A DNA stretch of 64,000 bases, from contig BSBM01001444.1 of assembly GCA_027924585.1 (NCBI GenBank), positions 124,001-188,000 on the forward strand, written 5' to 3'. How positions within the stretch are numbered: the first letter of the stretch is position 1; every line of letters starts with the position of its first letter. The notes under the pieces are model-generated. The model saw only the letters and a list, made by a program, of their open reading frames with translations. It was not told the DNA's origin and did no database searches. Origin of the DNA: Larix kaempferi. Lineage: Eukaryota > Streptophyta > Pinopsida > Pinales > Pinaceae. Shown piece by piece: positions 36,537-46,874 of the stretch. A program made the position numbers and the translations under genes.

Positions 36537-36836
36537 AAAAACAAAAAAGACACAACACCTTTGTGGAAGTGTGTGACAAGTATTGGGGGAGGGAGAGGGG
36601 GTGGAACCACAAAGCTTACATGACCCCATTGTAATAAAACTTACACAGGTTCATATACCACAAAGCTTACATGACCCCATTGTAATAAAACTTACACAGG
36701 TTCATATACCCGGGTGAGAAAGCATTTGTGTGGGATTATACCATGCGATGAAGGTAAGTCTACTGGAGACAAAACCTGTGACAAAGTGTCAGCTAAAGAG
36801 AGAAATAAATACAAGATGGAAGAAGAGGCCGCTCAA
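36537..36836 (+). pseudogene. hAT transposase, N-terminal BED zinc finger part
   Basis: In the frame that joins the downstream transposase, this reads KNKKDTTPLWKCV, a Gly-rich spacer, then a PHCNKTYTGSYTRV block, then RKHLCGIIPCDEGK and KMEEEAAQ. The spacing C-x2-C ... H-x-x-C is that of plant hAT BED fingers. The first zinc-binding Cys codon is TGA in both copies of a 51 bp in-frame tandem duplication (36606-36656 and 36657-36707), so the stop predates the duplication. The exon ends at CTCAA (36832-36836), the target site of the Copia insertion; the frame resumes at 50884 with NNSKRSRVESE. Confidence 0.75.
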
Positions 36837-37455
36837 TGTTAGGATATCTCATCATTTAGTATGTACTTTGCATGCACTTTGCATGCATGCATGCACTTTG
36901 CATGCATGCATGCATCTGCATGCTGCCCAGTCACCAGTTTGATGCCTCCGGCACCTAGTCCCTAGTTTGCCAGCACTCGGGAGCTTCTTTCCACTCAGTC
37001 TTAGCCCTCCTACTGCTTAGTGCACCCAGCATGCACCTACCACCTGAGAGGGGTGCCTTTTCTCACCTACCAGTCCAGTTCACTTCAGTTAGCTAGTTGT
37101 CTTTCCTTGATTTAAGGCTAGACTGACTCCTAACTGCTGTCATCACTCCGATGGACCTCCGATGAGACTTGACTACCTATTCTAAGTCCATTTAACTCCT
37201 CATGCGCCCTCCACTGAGCCTCCTTCCCTACATTAGTGCCATTACCATCAGTTGCACTTATTACACTTAGTTAGACTCAGTTTGACACCTGGTTGATAGT
37301 GACTTGTGCATTGATGACCACCACTGATTGATGATGAGGACTCCTAGTTGGAGCCAAGCTATGCCATGCAGTATATTCGAATGACCTCCTTGACTAATTT
37401 GAATTGCTCATTCATTGTGACAGTATTGTATTGTAATTCTACTATTCTGGATTAT
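36837..37455 (+). repeat. Partial 5' LTR of the 14 kb Copia
   Basis: Matches 50193-50772 closely ('gctgcccagtcaccagtttgatgcctc' region and onward to 'ctactattntggattat'). It contains a GCATGCAT simple repeat near 36870-36915 that is longer here than in the 3' LTR. Similarity stops exactly where the CACTA-type MITE begins; the last roughly 110 bp of the LTR and the primer site are missing. Confidence 0.85.
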
Positions 37456-37777
37456 CACTAGTACGAAATGAGAGATAAGTGACAAAAAAAGACCAAAATC
37501 CGCATATAAATGACCACTTTTGAGTTGGTGACCACTGGTAGCAAATTAGTGGCCATGTATCACGCGACCAAAAATGTGGTCATATTTAGCTTGGTCATTT
37601 ATAGCTTATCTTGTGGTCATATATTTGGTCATTAATTGTCACAATCAATGACCAAATTTATGACCACATTTTTTGTCACATGATAAATGACCGCTAATTT
37701 GCTACTAGCGATTGCCAACTCAAAAGTGGTAATTTATATGCATATTTTGGTCACTTATCTCTCATGTTGTACTGGTG
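37456..37777. mobile_element. CACTA-type MITE with long terminal inverted repeats
   Basis: 322 bp. The left end CACTAGTACGAAATGAGAGA and right end (complement CACCAGTACAACATGAGAGA) are inverted repeats extending well inward ('gataagtgac', 'accaaaat', 'catataaat'). Much of the element is a long imperfect palindrome built on 'tggtcatttat'. No coding capacity. A clean 3 bp duplication is not seen because the right flank is not LTR sequence. Confidence 0.75.
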
Positions 37778-37846
37778 GTCATTTATATTCAAATTTTGGT
37801 CATTTTTTTAGTCATTTACCTCTTTTAAGTGGTTTCAGAATATAAA

Positions 37847-37918
37847 TAGGGCACGGCGGAATCGAACCACCAACCTCCTGCCTATAAGGCAGGTGCTCTA
37901 CCATTGAGCTAGCACCCT
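37847..37918 (-). tRNA. tRNA-like gene, anticodon UAU (Ile)
   Basis: The minus strand folds into a full cloverleaf: acceptor AGGGTGC/GTGCCCT (7 pairs including G-U), D arm GCTC-AATGGTA-GAGC, anticodon arm CCTGC-CTTATAG-GCAGG, variable loop AGGTT, T arm GGTGG-TTCGATT-CCGCC, and discriminator A. The anticodon is TAT with no intron. Internal A and B box sequences are acceptable (TAGCTCAATGG, GGTTCGATTCC). The short D loop and sequence style look bacterial or organellar rather than like a typical plant nuclear tRNA-Ile(UAU), which in eukaryotes often has an intron. No T-run terminator follows within about 25 bp. It may be an inserted organellar or foreign fragment. Confidence 0.7.
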
Positions 37919-38016
37919 TAAATAGAATTCCTTATGGATTGATGGAATGTCCTATGCTGCTCTATTCGTTCCATGATGTCCCAGTATCATATTACAGCTC
38001 CAACATACTCTTCTAA

Positions 38017-38312
38017 ACTGTTAAATATATATCATCTGAAACCTTTATTTATAAATTGTTTCATCCTATGTTTTTCCCTTTTTTCTTTTCTTTTTTTCCA
38101 ATATATTTTCCTTGTTTTACTTTTTGTCATTTGAATGTTTTGATTGTCTTTCTTGTGCTATTTTAACTGTTAAATATATATCATCTGAAACATTTATTTA
38201 TAAACTGTTTCATTCTATGTTTTTCCATTTTTTCTTTTCTTTTTTTCCAATATATTTTCCTTGTTTTGCTTTTTGTCATTTGAATGTTTTGATCATCTTT
38301 CTTGTGCTATTT
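38017..38312. repeat. 147 bp tandem duplication
   Basis: Two units, 38017-38163 and 38164-38312, both starting 'aactgttaaatatatatcat' and ending 'cttgtgctatttta'. They differ at only a few bases, so the duplication is recent. Confidence 0.85.
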
Positions 38313-40189
38313 TATCCACGGAATGCATGCAATACATGCTAGTCTAGTTTAAATTGGTTGCATAATGCACAAAGAGGGAAAGAAAGTTAGAAAAAGATAT
38401 AGTCACAGAGAAAGAAAGAGACCAAAAACATCTCGCCCATAGTGCCACCACTGGCCCTTCCATAGAAGGAAGAGAAAGAATGTCAAGATGAAAACAACTG
38501 CTCCAAGGCCACCAATCAGAACTCCAATTTTTTAATTGGAGTAACCTAGAAATTCAAAAAGGTTATATTATGGGGCCAGGCCAAAAAAGTAGGTTTCTAA
38601 ATAGAATAAAAAACCACAAGCGTGACATTGCATAGTGAAGAAAAGTACAAACCTGATTTTGAAGATAGAGTAGAGGCACATGGGTGTTGTAAACTTGAAC
38701 CACAATTAAGATTATTACCAGTGAAATTGCAGACATGACACTACAATCATGTTAACTGCTACAAGAGCAATGTGAAATGAAAATGTAAGATACTATTTTA
38801 GCATTAGTCCAATTCAAAGTGAATTTCACTGCAAGCATAACACTACAATCATGTTAACTTCTAAAATATCAATGTGAAATGAAAATATAAGTTACTATTT
38901 TAGTTCTAGCTCAATTCAAAGTGAATTTCCTTTTAATGCATTCTAACCAAGATATTTGTTGTTCATACAACTACATCTAGCCACCCTTTACACCAGGAAA
39001 TTTGTAGATTTTACCATCAATATCTCAACAACACTATACTCATTAAATTTTATATTGGAGCATGCCAATATCTCAACAACACTATACGCATTAAATTTTA
39101 TATTGTAGCATGCGTAAGACAGTGATCAATCACCTAAATTGTACCTTTATGCAAGGTTGACCTTATCAAAATCATGATGGTTTCTTAATATAAAATTGAT
39201 GACACATTAAAGCATGCTATTAGCCAAGTTTTCATGACACAGTAAGGAATCTGATCAGATGAAAATTAACTACACTTATCTAACCTGCTAAAAAAAAGAT
39301 GCCTTCTTACTTGTATTTAGCTACTTTAAATATAGCTTCCAAAATCTTTCCAGTGAGATCATTTGAGGATATATCCCTAAACACCAAGCAGGTTCCAATG
39401 TCAACAAAGCCAAACAACATTTGTATAGCTCAAAATCCAAGATATTACTAAAGAGAACATAGTTATACAACTAACCTTCCAAAAATGAAATAAACCCCTG
39501 TTAAAATGCAGTAACCAACTCTTACAGTTCTATCAAATTTGGAATCGCTGCTAATGAAGAAGGATCTCTCCACCAAGTTTAGGATCTCTCCACCAAGTTT
39601 ATTGTTTCTTATCACCTTGTTTATTAGTCAAAGGGGAGAAGTATGAGAAGAAAAATAAGGTATAGATGCTTACATTAAGTGCAAAACAAATCGAACAAAT
39701 ATAGATGGCAAGAAACATTCAACTCAATATTACAGTTCACATTTTCCTTAATATTCCCAAAGTTATCCCTAAGTTTCCCGCTTGGAAAGGAAGAAAGGTA
39801 TCACCTTGAATCGAGAGGTATCAGATGAGGTCCTTGATTTAGGTAAAGGCCCGGCCCTGGTTGACCCTTCCCAACTGAATGAGATGAGGTATCACCAGAC
39901 ATATCTCCTTGCTACTTCAACCTTATAAAAAGGGGGGGTGGACAAGGCTTTAGGAATAATAAGAATAAGTCTGTATGGAGAAAGAAGCTATCTATATTCG
40001 CTATTACCAGACCTCGACTGATTGCGGTAAATCAATAATAAATTGGGTTATATACTTATTTTTCATTAGGAACAATAATAGAATTATTAAATAACTCTTG
40101 CAATTAATTAATAATTTTTAATAGAGTCATTCAAATAGGTACGGTTAAATTTTGTGATTGCCTTTGTAAAAAATCCATATATCATTCCC
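38313..40189. other. Noncoding stretch inside the 14 kb Copia
   Basis: No gene recognised. Small local repeats occur (for example 'atctcaacaacactata' at 39022 and 39069, and 'aggatctctccaccaagttt' twice at 39561-39600). At about 39925-39940 'ccttataaaaaggggggg' looks like a TATA-box promoter and is followed by AATAAT/AATAAA-like text near 40030, possibly an LTR fragment. Confidence 0.4.
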
Positions 40190-40327
40190 CTTACAGATAT
40201 TGAAGATTACGAATTTGGCCCAAAAACTGGGAATATCCCCAGTGAGACTGTTGTTTACCAGATTCAAGTTCCATAGACTTGTCATGTTACCCAATTCACT
40301 TGGTAGCATTCCAGAGATAGACTTCAA
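40190..40327 (-). pseudogene. Leucine-rich-repeat fragment (receptor-kinase type)
   Basis: Minus frame from 40327 reads ISGMLPSELGNMTSLWNLNLV and then NNSLTGDIPSFW. This matches the plant extracellular LRR consensus (L..L..L.L..N.L.G.IP) over about one and a half repeats before turning into non-LRR text. No flanking LRRs, signal peptide or kinase are found, so this is a scrap of a host-type gene, probably carried in by a transposon. Confidence 0.6.
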
Positions 40328-40654
40328 TCATGTTATTCATGAGTAGTGTTTATTTTCTAACTTTTCACATCAATTTGCATGCCCAACAGAGCATAAAAAG
40401 TCAGACCACAGAAAGAGCAGAAAAGCTGTCAATGGTGCTTACTCTAGGATTAAAATGATTATGGGTGACATTTTTTCTGATAGTAAGTTTGTTTTCAATC
40501 TGCTAATCTCTTGCAGAGCCATTTCATTTATATTCTCAAAATACGGTTTAGTTTCTTATGGTCACAGTATTAATTTATTAAATATATTTCAGGAAATCAG
40601 AGGCAGACTCATCACTCTCTTCAAGTTTACTGATTTGGCATTTGTCTGGTACCT

Positions 40655-40772
40655 GGTTGCCAAAGGCATTAACAGATTTTTACAAAATTGTTGTTGAATC
40701 CATAGATAGATAGGGTTGCCAAAGGCATTAAGAGATTTTTACAAAATTGTTGCTGAATCCATAGATAGATAG
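40655..40772. repeat. 59 bp tandem duplication
   Basis: Units 40655-40713 and 40714-40772, starting 'ggttgccaaaggcatta' and ending 'catagatagatag', nearly identical. Confidence 0.85.
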
Positions 40773-40997
40773 AAGCAATTGTTGAGTATTGAAACTGATC
40801 ATGCATGAAATATATCCCTGGATATTTGTGTTAAGTTTTCATCACATACCTTTTCATATTGTCTTTCTATTCATTAATGATTCAATGCTTACATTTTGTG
40901 CTTCCTCTAATGAATTTTGTGTACTTCAACCCAACAGGTGCATTGACTTTGGTTCCAACATCACATCAAGGCCTGCTAAGCAGGAGGCCTGCATTAG

Positions 40998-41396
40998 ATG
41001 TATTATAAAAACCATAAATATGAATATCCTAAGAAAAGTAAAAAAAGGCATGGTCTCAGAAAGCAAGAAAGTAATTCTTCTACAAGACCTTATCTCTCAA
41101 CCTTAGGGAACAGGAGGTCCTATATCTCATGTGCAACTTCTTTAGATGTATTGGGGGATGTTGTAGCTCTATCAATGGATGATACGAATCGAGAAAATAG
41201 AATTCAAGGTGCTTTGCAAATGTTTAATGGAACACAAAGGCCTTTTGTTTCCAAAAAAATCAGAAGTGAAGTGTGTGGGAAACATGAAAATGATAGAACC
41301 ACACATACATATTTTCTGGGTTCTGAAATAGAATTCACTACTACAGTTGATGTATTAGCAGGGCTTGTTCTGGGCAATAGGTTCTTGCATTTGTAG
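40998..41396 (+). other. Unassigned open frame of 132 codons
   Basis: This is the longest open frame in the 37.8-44 kb interval. The latter half (TSLDVLGDVVALSMDD, VCGKHENDRTTHTYFLG) has protein-like composition but matches no family I recognise. It is not accompanied by promoter or splice signals I can support. It is listed only because it is the best candidate for a non-transposon coding scrap here. Confidence 0.15.
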
Positions 41397-44082
41397 TGTT
41401 GCAGATATTCCTGAAACTTTTTATATGAAACCACACTATAGAAGATTCATGAAAAAACTAATGGAATGGACCCACCATAGACATGTTCTATTTTGATTTT
41501 GAATTAGTCATGATCGGGGCCCAAACCAACTCACACCCCACATTTTCACTAGGGTTTGGAAGGTTTGAACTAGCAGCTATTGATTCTGCTCATAGCATTC
41601 TAATGGTGATGTTGAACACACTCTAAACTAATGTCCCCAATGACATTAAACAGTATAAACCCAGTAGTATATCTCTACATGCCTTTAAAAAAAGACATAC
41701 CTTACCCAATGTGTAGTTGACATATTTGAGCGAATCCCAATAGTGACCCACTAATCATAACCTGTTTTTATGGCTTGGTGATTAATATAATTAGTAATAT
41801 GAATTCAGTGAAGATCAGATCAGTTTGAATTTAGAGTTACTATGAAATCAGTTTAATTTGGTGAATTGTGTTCTGTTGTAGCGACCTGGAATGTGATCTG
41901 TACATATTCACATTTTCTATCTTAGAGGGATCCAAGTTGTTGTGTATCCTTCTCATCCTTCTATAGCAACACGATTGTCTCTTTCCCTACATGTTCTTGT
42001 GGCTTCCCTAGCGATCTCTCTCCTTCCAACTCTTGTATTAAGTATGCTGACCTTATCAAACTTACTTTGGCAGAGTGTTCTTAATTTTATTTGCTTGAAT
42101 TGAATTGATTAACATGATACAAAGAGCTCATGCATTTTAAATTAATTGTAGGAGAGATTCCCCACATCTGAAGGGTCTGGGTGCACAAACACCCACTAAT
42201 AACGATGCATATCCTCTCATACAGTGCACATCTCACATGTGCCCAATTATAATACATTGGCATGTTAAGCTCAACTACAAATAGTATTGGAGAGTGAAAA
42301 TCACTATCACAAACTTTAATTACAGAATGAATTACAGTGATAAATATGAGAGCATGTAATAGTCAAATATTAACATGATACATGATCTCATGAATATGTA
42401 GACTTTCTTATTATAAGCTTCTTTGGATTTAGTGAATCAATAAACATGATTAGCGATTATCACCCAATCAAGGTGTAATGAACCTTGATGGGTGCTATAC
42501 ATGGTATTAGAGCGCTAGTTCTAAATATGGATCCATAGAGCCCACTTCAAACCTAAAACTATGAAGTAAAAAAAACAAAAAAACTTATGTGAAAACAAAT
42601 TAGCTTGAACTGCAACCTTACTAAATGAAAAAACAAATTGCAAAATTTTAGAGTGCAACTAGACATTTTTAACAGACAAGATATGAAAGACATATATTTC
42701 TCAAAATAGCTTTATATATTACAATGGAAAATAACAGGGATTCCTGTGATTAATATTGAATATTACAATAAAATATGGGACTCAAATTCTATTCCCTTCC
42801 TTAAAACAAAAGTAATAACCATAATGATAACTACATAATTCTATGCAGTGAAGCTTCATCTTCTAGTTGTAAAAGAAAGTGTGCTATCTGTAAAAGAGTT
42901 TTCCTACACTTAAAAGATGCCAAAATGTAACAAACATAAATTTGAGATCTTGTATAGGGTAGAATAGTTGTGGAAAGCTTCCACTAGTGTGTGGAAGAAG
43001 GGCCGTTAATCCTATTGTAAACATATGAAAACAAAGGTAGGTGGGGACCTACAATAGAATTCTTGAAACAAAATATAATGAAAAGTAGAGAGCCAGTATT
43101 TTTTTTAATATGCATAAAAAAATGGAATTTGGTTATTTAAAATGGAACCATTGAGTGTGCACAATATGATTGCATTATGGATTTTGGAAACTACTAAAGT
43201 CACCTTGTCGTCCAATTCACCAAAAATGCCCGGCGGTCTCTCAATCTCTACGATGAAACCATAACTTTAGAATCTAGTGGAGTGGATGCTATCCATCCAC
43301 AAGACTGTAGCAAGTCACGGTGGTGGAATTTTTACTAATTTAGAATCACATCAACCTCCTTTCCTTGTAATCATTCCTTCTCTTTACATTTTAGGGCCAA
43401 CAACTAGTACAGACCTACATATTTCTACACCCTGACTAGAATCTATGCAAATGATTCTTGCTTTTCTCTCACACGAACTAAAAAAAAACAGTTTGCATTC
43501 ATATATACATGCACCTCTATAAATTTAGACGAGATTAGCATGAATTCTCCATCCACCTTGAACCACCAGGGATTAAGCCATTGTCATCATCTTGTATTAA
43601 GCCTTTTCCAGGTTGTTATCAATTCATGTCTAATATGGAGAATGCCAAGGCTTCTTATGCACTAGATTTAGTAATCATTACAGTAGAGGACACCTCATTA
43701 ACACACCCAACATGTTAATATTGGAAATCAGTTGGAACTACTACCCTTGAATTGGTCCAATGGGCATCTACTTTCTTGAAGTCATTCCATTGTTACAAGA
43801 ATAAAGGGAGGATTTGAGGAGATTTGACAGGGAAAAGTGGACAAGATTATTGGTTGGGATAAAGCGAGGAAAAACCTCATAGCATCGACTGGTCATGTAG
43901 ATTGCAAGACTAGCACTACTCCAAGATTATTCAATGACAATGAAAAAAACTATATAGAGTCAAACCAAACGAGTCATTATAAATATCCATTTCCCCAATC
44001 TACCTATAAATTTGAAACTCACCATGATGAGCATGTGAGAAACTAATGAACATGAACAACTCAAATTCATCGCATGCACCTC
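41397..44082. other. Noncoding AT-rich stretch
   Basis: Nothing recognised apart from short A/T runs. Open frames are under 75 codons. Confidence 0.5.
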
Positions 44083-46352
44083 CTTTCTGTGGATTTCTGA
44101 GGTCTTTTGAGGACCACGACTTGACTATGGAGGCACGATTTGGTACTTTCATGATTATTTATTGGTTATTGTGCTATGGGGATTGACCAAGGAGGGATAA
44201 AATTACCCCTTGGACCCACCATAAGCTTCTTATTATTTTTTGTCATCATGATTTGGTGGGATTCCCCTCTTCTAGGGCGATTTTGTCCACTCATATTATA
44301 TTTTATTTGTGATCCATGTATTTTATTGTTGAGCTCATCTCAACCATTGATTAGACATTTGTATCTTTTAATCTTAGCCACTCATTCAAAAAGTGGTTAG
44401 GATTTTGGTGCCTCTCTTTCCTATTTAAAGGAGAGAGCTTCTCATTGTAAGGAGGACTGGTGGCTCTGGATTATTGGAATAGAAAATTATTATTGCATCT
44501 ATCTCCAGTGTTGTGGTGAATGTTTTTGGTGTTCGTTCGTTGGTCCTTCCTTTGCACTGAGTTATTGGAGATCTTGTTTTGCCATATCTTTTGTACCACA
44601 TTTTTGCATCTACAGGTCGAGGCCGATTTGCTTTGAGGAGGAAGTATTGGTAGGGGAAGACTCTCCCTACTTCTTCTTTGGATCTCTTCGTTGGTAACAG
44701 GGACCTTCTATTCTATGTTATCATTGCATTTTACTTGTATTTCCTCCATACTTGACCTCTCTGATTGAAATCGATTTTCCTTGGATTGGCAGGTAGAGGA
44801 GGGCGCACTTGTGGGCTAGGGCATCAATTTGGCAAGCAAAATCAACATTCTCTCATTTCATCTCTGCGGGAATCTTCCTCAACATCAAGGCATCTCATTC
44901 ACATCACTCAGGTATGATCTCAAGGTAACTTCTTTCCATGATCTATCCACTTGTCTAAAACATTTAAAACCCTAATTAATCAAAACCCCCATTTTTACAT
45001 TTTTTCAGATCTACTAAGATCTAGTGGCTTCTTGGGTAAGATATTAAAAACCCACCTTTATAGTATCCACGGCATCCCGGATCTATAGTTTGGGGAGGAT
45101 TGGCTTCCATTTTATCCTCTTCCCAAGGCATTTAGCCTTTCCAAGCAAGGGCGCACTTCCTAGTTTGGGTTGGTTGACCTAGATCTAGTATGTGGGTAGT
45201 TGAGATTCCACTTGATTCGTGATCTATACATCCAATAACCTACCCCCAGACTGTCACTTTTCTGATTTCTACCTTGTGGGCCCTATTCCACATTTTAAGG
45301 GATTTAATCCCCATTTTGGACCACTTGGTATCTTCAAACTCAGATCTAGTAAGATCTAGCCATCGGATTGCCTTGAGATTGTAGATCCACACTCCCCATT
45401 GATCAACCTACTTGGATCTAAAGTTTGGATGCTATCGGACGTGTCTTGACCCCACTTATCCCACTTTTAGGCCTCCTTGGGCAAATTCGCACCACCTTGG
45501 AGAAGGGAGTTTGTCCACTTCTAGGACATGGGTACTTGAGATTTTCGTGGATTTGAAACGGGAATAATTTAAAACCTAGGTCTAGTAGATAACCTTGTCA
45601 AATCTTGCCTTGGGGATAGCATTCCTTGTTTTAAGGGATTGTGGTCCACTTAGGTCAAACCTAGATCTAGACCTATTCATCCATCAAGACTTCAATTGCT
45701 CACTTGTCTCATGCAATAGGAGTTCTTAACCACAAGTTAACTTTACTTTGACTCCATAATCCCAACTCCCAAGGCACTGGTTTCTCTCCAAGTCAATTCG
45801 ACTTTCCTAGATTGTTGGATTAACTTTGGTTTGACCCCTGTGTGGTAAACTAAACCCTTTGATGCCTTCATACTACATGATCAAGCGTGTCACTTGTACT
45901 AGTTAGCCCCAATTCAACCCCTAAACTACCCTGCATTGGACACGGTTCCCAAGGCAGTGGATTTTCTCACATTGAACTAGTACTTTAATCCTGGATCATA
46001 TTTCACAAATCATAAGTCACTCTCACATCAATAATGAACCAAAGCTTTACTCATTGAACCCCTCACTTGTCTTGTGACTTCATCCTAAGGTCTAGGATAA
46101 ACCATACACCTTACTTCTCTTAGAAAAAACTTGATTTGGTGTCTTGGTTTTGATCTCTCCTATCGGGAGTAGATCAGGTCTCCCCCTTTGTTGTCTGGGC
46201 TAGATAACATAAAGTGAAGGTTGCCTCGACTGGCATGACAACCATCTATTGGAGGTCGAGGTGATCGTGGTTGCACCTTTTGAGTTGCCCTTCCCTATTG
46301 CCATCCATGAGTGGACACATCCATAGGGGTAACTACAGTTTAGGTGATAACA
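44083..46352 (+). mobile_element. 4.5 kb family, copy C, 5'-truncated
   Basis: Homologous to the last 2.27 kb of copy B (from about 62140) and, inverted, to 25994-28290 of copy A. It includes the TATA-like CTATTTAAAG at 44420-44430 and ends TTTAGGTGATAACA at 46352, the family terminus. The 5' 2.3 kb (most of U3) is missing. Part of the region just after the promoter (about 44456-44640) differs from A and B. It lies inside the 14 kb Copia between its LTR and pol. Confidence 0.8.
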
Positions 46353-46870
46353 GGAACCATCCCACAATGGGACACTCTCCACAAAGGAATAGAATAACAA
46401 TTATGAATAGAGTTTATTCACCACTCCTAGTTGGCCACCCTGAAGATGATCCCACGAATAACAAACACCCTGTATAAATCTACAACACACATCAACTCCT
46501 ATTTGGATGACCTGAAGATGAATCCCACGAATGACAAACATCCTGTAGAAATCCACAATGCGATGAGACCGAGGCGCCCTCAAGAAACCATATACTCCTC
46601 CAACCTTCATGTTGGCCGAGACATGGCAATGGAAGTTGTTCAGGCAGTCCAAATCCTAAGCAAGCAACTAGCAAACAAGTTGGAAGATTCATACATATGC
46701 AAAATAAAATAAAACCTTGAACTGAAAGCAATAACAAGCAGGTAATATCTGGCCACACGTTTGGATGAAGTGTTCCCACATGTCCTAGAGGTAGTTATCT
46801 TCCCATAGGAGGCTTGCAACGCAGTCCAGTGATTAAATGCAACTATGTAGTAAATCGTAGATACTAATTG
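46353..46870. other. Junction stretch before Copia pol, with a 73 bp duplication
   Basis: 'actcctagttggccaccctg' at about 46421 and 'aactcctatttggatgacctg' at about 46494 begin two units of about 73 bp containing 'gaagatga(a)tcccacgaat', repeated in tandem to about 46560. The rest shows no gene. The pol frame becomes protein-like only from about 46875, so the gag and protease N-terminus are lost to the left of this point. Confidence 0.5.
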
Positions 46871-46874
46871 TGGG

